Source: an uncultured Lachnospiraceae bacterium
GTDB taxonomy: Bacteria > Bacillota > Clostridia > Lachnospirales > Lachnospiraceae
Assembly (NCBI GenBank): GCA_900554205.1
Contig: USGM01000018.1
Span: 1-34,837, forward strand
Reading direction: 5' to 3'
DNA: 34,837 nucleotides
Shown in pieces: positions 31,161 through 34,837 of this stretch. Within the stretch, counting starts at the first letter, position 1. Each line of letters starts with the position of its first letter. Position numbers and translations under genes: made by a program. The notes beneath the pieces were generated by a model that was given only the letters and a program-made list of their open reading frames with translations, was not told the origin of the DNA and ran no database searches.

Positions 31161-33890
31161 TCAGACGGCGGCATCAGTCGCCGTCTTTTCTTGATATTCA
31201 GGGAAGTCCAACGTCACCTTGAAAAGATCCCCATCCAGATAAATCTTGAACTCTCCGCCCTGCACCCGGGTCAGACTCTGTGCTATGGAGAGCCCCAGCC
31301 CACTGCCCTCCGTACTTCTCGCGGAATCCCCACGGATAAATCTTTCCGTCAGTTCCTCCGGTTTGATGTTCATCTGCTGCTTTGAAATATTCTTGATGGA
31401 TGCCCGCACATGGGCTTCCTCCACTTCCATATCAATATACACTCTGGTGGATTCCATGGCATATTTGCAGATATTGTTGAGCAGGTTCTCCACAACACGC
31501 CACATTCTCCTGCTGTCCGCGTAAATATACGCCGGCATATCATTCTTTTCAAAGACGACCTGCAGCCCTCTCTCCTCCAGTTTCTCAGAAAACTCACCGA
31601 TTCCCTGATTGATCAGTTCCGTCAGATTCAGCTTTTCCCGGTTCAGCTCAATGTTTCCCGATGAGATCTTGGACGCCTCCACCAGATCGTCCGTCAGCTG
31701 CTTCAACCGCTGCGCCTTGTTATCTAGAATATCAATATATCCCTTCGCCGGTTCCTCCGTAATTTTCAGTCTCTTTAACAGATCCACATAATTGATGATC
31801 GATGTCAGAGGAGTCTTAATGTCGTGCGAAACATTTGTGATCAGATCCGTCTTCATCTGCTCATCCTTCATGCTGGTCTTTACTGCCTTGCCAATACCCT
31901 CTCCGATATTATTCACGGCGTCCGCAAGCTCTCTGTTTGCACCGTGTAAACTCTCGGCATCCAGTTTGAAATCCACCTCGCCGTCACGAATCCGGTTGAT
32001 GCCATCCACAATCTCATTCTGTTCTCCGCCGCGCTTAAAGATCACCACGCCGATAATACCGTCAAAGGTCACCAGCCCCGCAAGCGCCAGAAATGCCGAG
32101 AGACGGCTGTCCTGTAGCCGGTAAACTGCCACCATACCGATCAGGTTGGCAAACAGGAAGAGATTATAAGGAATCAATATGCTCACCACGGAATTTCTGT
32201 GGCGGAATATGAACCGCAACATTTTGCCGATCCCGATGCAGACATAGTGAAGCAGACTGTCCTTCCAGAGATTTTCCGATTTCAGTCTTCGGATAAAGCT
32301 GTACCAGACAATGCCGATCGCAAGGCTTAAATACATACCATAAACCGCAAAGACAACATATCTGTACACCCTCGTCATCTGGAAATTCGTAACCTGTGCC
32401 GTATCCACTGCCACGTTTTCCGCGATACCGACGATGACCTGAAAGCCCCTGAGTCCACCGTAGGTAAACAGCGCCGTAAGCATGATCAGCGCCTCTGTCC
32501 ATATATGGTCAAAACGGTTCAGATACCAGACCTTCTCCCCGTTTTCATCCAATGCCACTCCTGCTGTGACAGAGAGATAGACGCCTATCCCGAGCCACAG
32601 GATCAGTAGCACAGCCAACAAAGAGACGAACCTTCCGATGCTGGGCACAATTCTGCTGTATACTGCATTCGCATTATAAAAAGCATCACCCTCCACCTTG
32701 TAATCCGTGTCCACACCGATCCACATATGTGTCGTGTCCGGGTATGCGTAATCGTTCGCGCTGATGTAGCTGTAGAGTTCATCCTCCGTGACCACCGTAT
32801 TTCCCATAAATACAAGACTGTCAGGATAATAAATCAGATAGCTCCTGTATTCGGAAAAGAATTCCGTGATATCCTCATCCGTTGCCTCTGACAGTTCAGG
32901 CACGTTCGTATAGGTACACACGCCCTCATCCGTCATCATACGAACCGCATATTTTGCATTGCTCCTGTTCGCCGCATATGCCTTATTACAAATATGGTAG
33001 CGCTGGTAATTGAGCGTCAGTGCATCGATCGTTGCCGTCACATTGCTCTGCAGACGCATATAGTCTACCCAGTTGTTTGCATTCTTCAACAGCTGCATCT
33101 CGCCCTCCACCGGGGCATACCGGCAGTCAAGCACCGGCACCATCACCTGAATCACGCCGTCCTCATGGGACACCTCTATTCCGTCGAGTTCCTGCGCCAT
33201 GATATAGGCAAACGCGAGATCTTCAAACTGCTCTCCTTTCTGCTCCGGATCGTGCATCTTCTCCCATATGACTGAGATTTCTTCCGCAGTCTTTCCGTAA
33301 TAGGCAGGCTCTGCTCCGGCAATCGGCTGTCCGGCAGCGTCCGTTGGGATCTCTCCCGTGTCCGCGCTCTCCACTCCCATCCTGTAAAATCCGTCAAAAC
33401 AGAGCTGTCCATATTCATCCATTGTAAAATTTTCGGGAAAAATCACATAGCCGAAATAGTTGACAAAATCGGAAATGGACATGATGCGGTTGGTATATTG
33501 AATCCCATACTTTCCCCACTTGATCATGTCATCCAGTTCGTAGACAACAGAGATAGAGCAGCCCTTGTCTGCTCCGATCTTTCCTGCATATTCCGTGACA
33601 TCGATTCTCTTGGACGGATCAAGCACACCATCTGTCTCAAGCTGTCCCTTGATCCCGACCAGCTGTGTGATGTCTGACACTGCATTCCGGAACAGGTCAT
33701 TATAGACGTCCGACTCCTCAAACTCCTGCGCGCTGTTGACAGGAAATATCTTATAGGTCTGTGTCCCATCAATGGAGCCAACCTCAATATAGGAATTTAA
33801 AAGGAGTGCTGCGACTGCAAGCAAAATTCCTGCTGCAACCAGATGCTGCGCCAGTCCGATCAGCTTTCTCTTTAATGTAGGTTTTTTCAT
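31161..33890 (-). CDS. Sensor histidine kinase with large extracytoplasmic and multi-TM input region
   Basis: The 909-residue kinase has one transmembrane helix at about 13-31, an outside domain of some 400 residues, five further helices between about 430 and 630, a HAMP-like linker (IRDGEVDFKL), then the kinase core. The H-box is NVSHDIKTPL with H689, the N-box is VVENLLNNICKYA near 800, and the G2 box is GSGLGLSIA near 862-870. The usual DxGxG G1 box is replaced by IKNISKQQMN, a variation I have seen in other Firmicutes kinases. It phosphorylates the response regulator encoded 18 nt upstream. The signal is unknown. Its last nine codons double as the prs terminator. Confidence 0.92.
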   Translation of the reverse strand: MKKPTLKRKLIGLAQHLVAAGILLAVAALLLNSYIEVGSIDGTQTYKIFPVNSAQEFEESDVYNDLFRNAVSDITQLVGIKGQLETDGVLDPSKRIDVTEYAGKIGADKGCSISVVYELDDMIKWGKYGIQYTNRIMSISDFVNYFGYVIFPENFTMDEYGQLCFDGFYRMGVESADTGEIPTDAAGQPIAGAEPAYYGKTAEEISVIWEKMHDPEQKGEQFEDLAFAYIMAQELDGIEVSHEDGVIQVMVPVLDCRYAPVEGEMQLLKNANNWVDYMRLQSNVTATIDALTLNYQRYHICNKAYAANRSNAKYAVRMMTDEGVCTYTNVPELSEATDEDITEFFSEYRSYLIYYPDSLVFMGNTVVTEDELYSYISANDYAYPDTTHMWIGVDTDYKVEGDAFYNANAVYSRIVPSIGRFVSLLAVLLILWLGIGVYLSVTAGVALDENGEKVWYLNRFDHIWTEALIMLTALFTYGGLRGFQVIVGIAENVAVDTAQVTNFQMTRVYRYVVFAVYGMYLSLAIGIVWYSFIRRLKSENLWKDSLLHYVCIGIGKMLRFIFRHRNSVVSILIPYNLFLFANLIGMVAVYRLQDSRLSAFLALAGLVTFDGIIGVVIFKRGGEQNEIVDGINRIRDGEVDFKLDAESLHGANRELADAVNNIGEGIGKAVKTSMKDEQMKTDLITNVSHDIKTPLTSIINYVDLLKRLKITEEPAKGYIDILDNKAQRLKQLTDDLVEASKISSGNIELNREKLNLTELINQGIGEFSEKLEERGLQVVFEKNDMPAYIYADSRRMWRVVENLLNNICKYAMESTRVYIDMEVEEAHVRASIKNISKQQMNIKPEELTERFIRGDSARSTEGSGLGLSIAQSLTRVQGGEFKIYLDGDLFKVTLDFPEYQEKTATDAAV
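31163..31189 (+). terminator. prs terminator, inside the kinase gene 3' end
   Basis: AGACGGCG (31163-31170) pairs with CGCCGTCT (31179-31186) and ends in TTTTC on the plus strand, 11 nt after the prs stop. The same bases encode the C-terminal residues TATDAAV of the convergent kinase gene. Confidence 0.85.
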
Positions 33891-33908
33891 AAAATCCCTC
33901 TTCCGGCA

Positions 33909-34601
33909 CTACTGCTTGTCTATTTTGTACCCGACCCCCCACACCACCTTCAGGTATCTGGGGTCCTTGGGATTGATCTCAATCTTCTCCCTGATATGCC
34001 TGATGTGGACGGCGACCGTGTTGTCCGCACCGATAGCATCCTCATTCCAGATACTCTCATAGATCTGATCGATGGAAAAAACGCGCCCCTGATTTTTGAC
34101 GAGGAGCAGAAGGATGTTATATTCGATCGGCGTCAGCTTCACCGGCTCATCATCGACCGTGACCTGCTTCGTGTCATCATTGATGACAAGTCCGCCGACC
34201 TGGTAAACTGCCTTGTCCTCTGCCGTCAGGCTTCCGAGGGAGGTATAACGGCGCAGATTTGACTTCACCCTCGCCACAAGCTCCAGCGGATTGAAGGGCT
34301 TTGTGATATAGTCATCCGCCCCGATGTTCAGCCCGAGTATCTTATCCGTATCCTCCGACTTTGCCGAGAGTATGATAATCGGAATACTGCTGTGCTCCCT
34401 GATTTTGAGGGTTGCCCGGATACCATCCAGCTTCGGCATCATAATGTCTATAATCAATAGATGAATCTCTTCCCTTTTCAGCATTTCGATTGCCTGCTCG
34501 CCGTCATATGCCTTAAAAATATGATAGCCGTCCTGACTCAGATAGATTTCAATTGCATCCACAATTTCCTTTTCATCATCACACACAAGTATATTTGCCA
34601 T
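33909..34601 (-). CDS. OmpR/PhoB-family response regulator
   Basis: The 230-residue protein has a receiver domain with acidic pair D8/D9, phospho-acceptor D52 (IIDIMMPKLDG), S79 and K101, and a winged-helix DNA-binding domain (about 130-228) with LTPIEYNILLLL and the recognition-helix region NTVAVHIRHIREKI. It precedes its kinase gene by 18 nt. AGAGG lies before the start. The gap to the upstream pgeF stop is only 45 nt and has no clear promoter, so transcription from pgeF is possible. Confidence 0.96.
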   Translation of the reverse strand: MANILVCDDEKEIVDAIEIYLSQDGYHIFKAYDGEQAIEMLKREEIHLLIIDIMMPKLDGIRATLKIREHSSIPIIILSAKSEDTDKILGLNIGADDYITKPFNPLELVARVKSNLRRYTSLGSLTAEDKAVYQVGGLVINDDTKQVTVDDEPVKLTPIEYNILLLLVKNQGRVFSIDQIYESIWNEDAIGADNTVAVHIRHIREKIEINPKDPRYLKVVWGVGYKIDKQ

Positions 34602-34646
34602 AATTTCCTCTCATTCCACCTTCCATTATTCTCTACTTTGCTTTCC

Positions 34647-34837
34647 TTAATCTTCCTTCAAGCCCAGAAACGCTGCAAGATTGCCTCTTCTGCCGCCGCT
34701 CGCCCTGTGGGAAAAGAGCTCAGTGCTGTTGCAGCAGGTACATATCCTGGGACTTTCGAGTCTCTCCTCTGCCACACCCGCGTCCAGCAAGATCCTTCTG
34801 TTTACCGCTCTGAGATCCAGCTGATATTTTCCCGGTT
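34647..34837 (-). CDS. pgeF: Polyphenol oxidase / peptidoglycan-editing factor, C-terminal part
   Basis: The last 62 codons of a minus-strand gene enter from the right edge; the start is outside the window. Visible are LDLRAVNRRILLDAGV, the cysteine-rich ICTCCN and LFSHRASGGRRGNLAAFLGL, which is the C-terminal signature of the YfiH/PgeF (DUF152, laccase-like) family. It includes the conserved metal or active-site Cys and His region. The family has purine nucleoside phosphorylase/deaminase-type activity in some members and edits peptidoglycan precursors in E. coli. It ends 45 nt before the response regulator start. Confidence 0.85.
   Translation of the reverse strand, partial: PGKYQLDLRAVNRRILLDAGVAEERLESPRICTCCNSTELFSHRASGGRRGNLAAFLGLKED

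Overview
The window looks like chromosome of a spore-forming Gram-positive clostridium, most likely Lachnospiraceae. The evidence is spoIVA, the gene order DUF512 radical-SAM protein / der / plsY / gpsA, consensus AGGAGG-type ribosome sites, several Cys-lipoproteins and moderate G+C. This placement is an inference from gene content; no rRNA or tRNA gene is present to confirm it. Nearly all genes are on the minus strand; only metF and prs are on the plus strand.

Layout from left to right. 1-1758: a membrane-anchored MutS-family ATPase, cut by the window edge. 1863-5901: a purine/pyrimidine salvage operon, transcribed punA > cdd > mtaD-like deaminase > NCS2 purine permease; the first three genes overlap by 4 nt each. 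6000-10573: two tandem paralogous solute-binding lipoproteins with no permease gene nearby. 10782-12263: spoIVA. 12324-17758: two large extracytoplasmic proteins of unknown function, a DUF6273-type lipoprotein and a membrane-anchored TPR/YD-repeat protein. 17822-19200: a tyrosine recombinase gene alone between two palindromic 21-25 bp sites whose cores are in opposite orientation. 19257-22539: an operon of moxR-like ATPase, CoxE-like VWA protein and tyrS. 22696-23553: metF. 23640-24884: an AT-rich AAA_14/DUF4143 ATPase with a strong promoter bracketed by two 38-bp direct repeats. 25140-29542: DUF512 radical-SAM protein > der > plsY > gpsA. 29543-29951: a 409-bp intergenic region with face-to-face promoters and a GC-rich, hairpin-filled leader ahead of prs. 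31161-34601: a two-component system with a very large sensor kinase. 34647-34837: the 3' end of pgeF.

Most of the window is housekeeping: nucleobase and nucleoside salvage, PRPP synthesis, phospholipid precursor synthesis, ribosome assembly, Tyr-tRNA charging and the folate one-carbon branch. The accessory part is 12.3-19.2 kb. There the recombinase, its two opposed palindromic sites, an outward-facing promoter-like sequence and the apparent lack of a separate promoter for the downstream surface-protein genes together suggest a possible DNA-inversion (phase-variation) switch. That is a hypothesis from sequence only. Secondary points of interest are the repeat-bracketed promoter at 24.9 kb and the modular structured leader of prs at 29.7-29.95 kb. 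I saw no CRISPR array, transposase, riboswitch or T-box.
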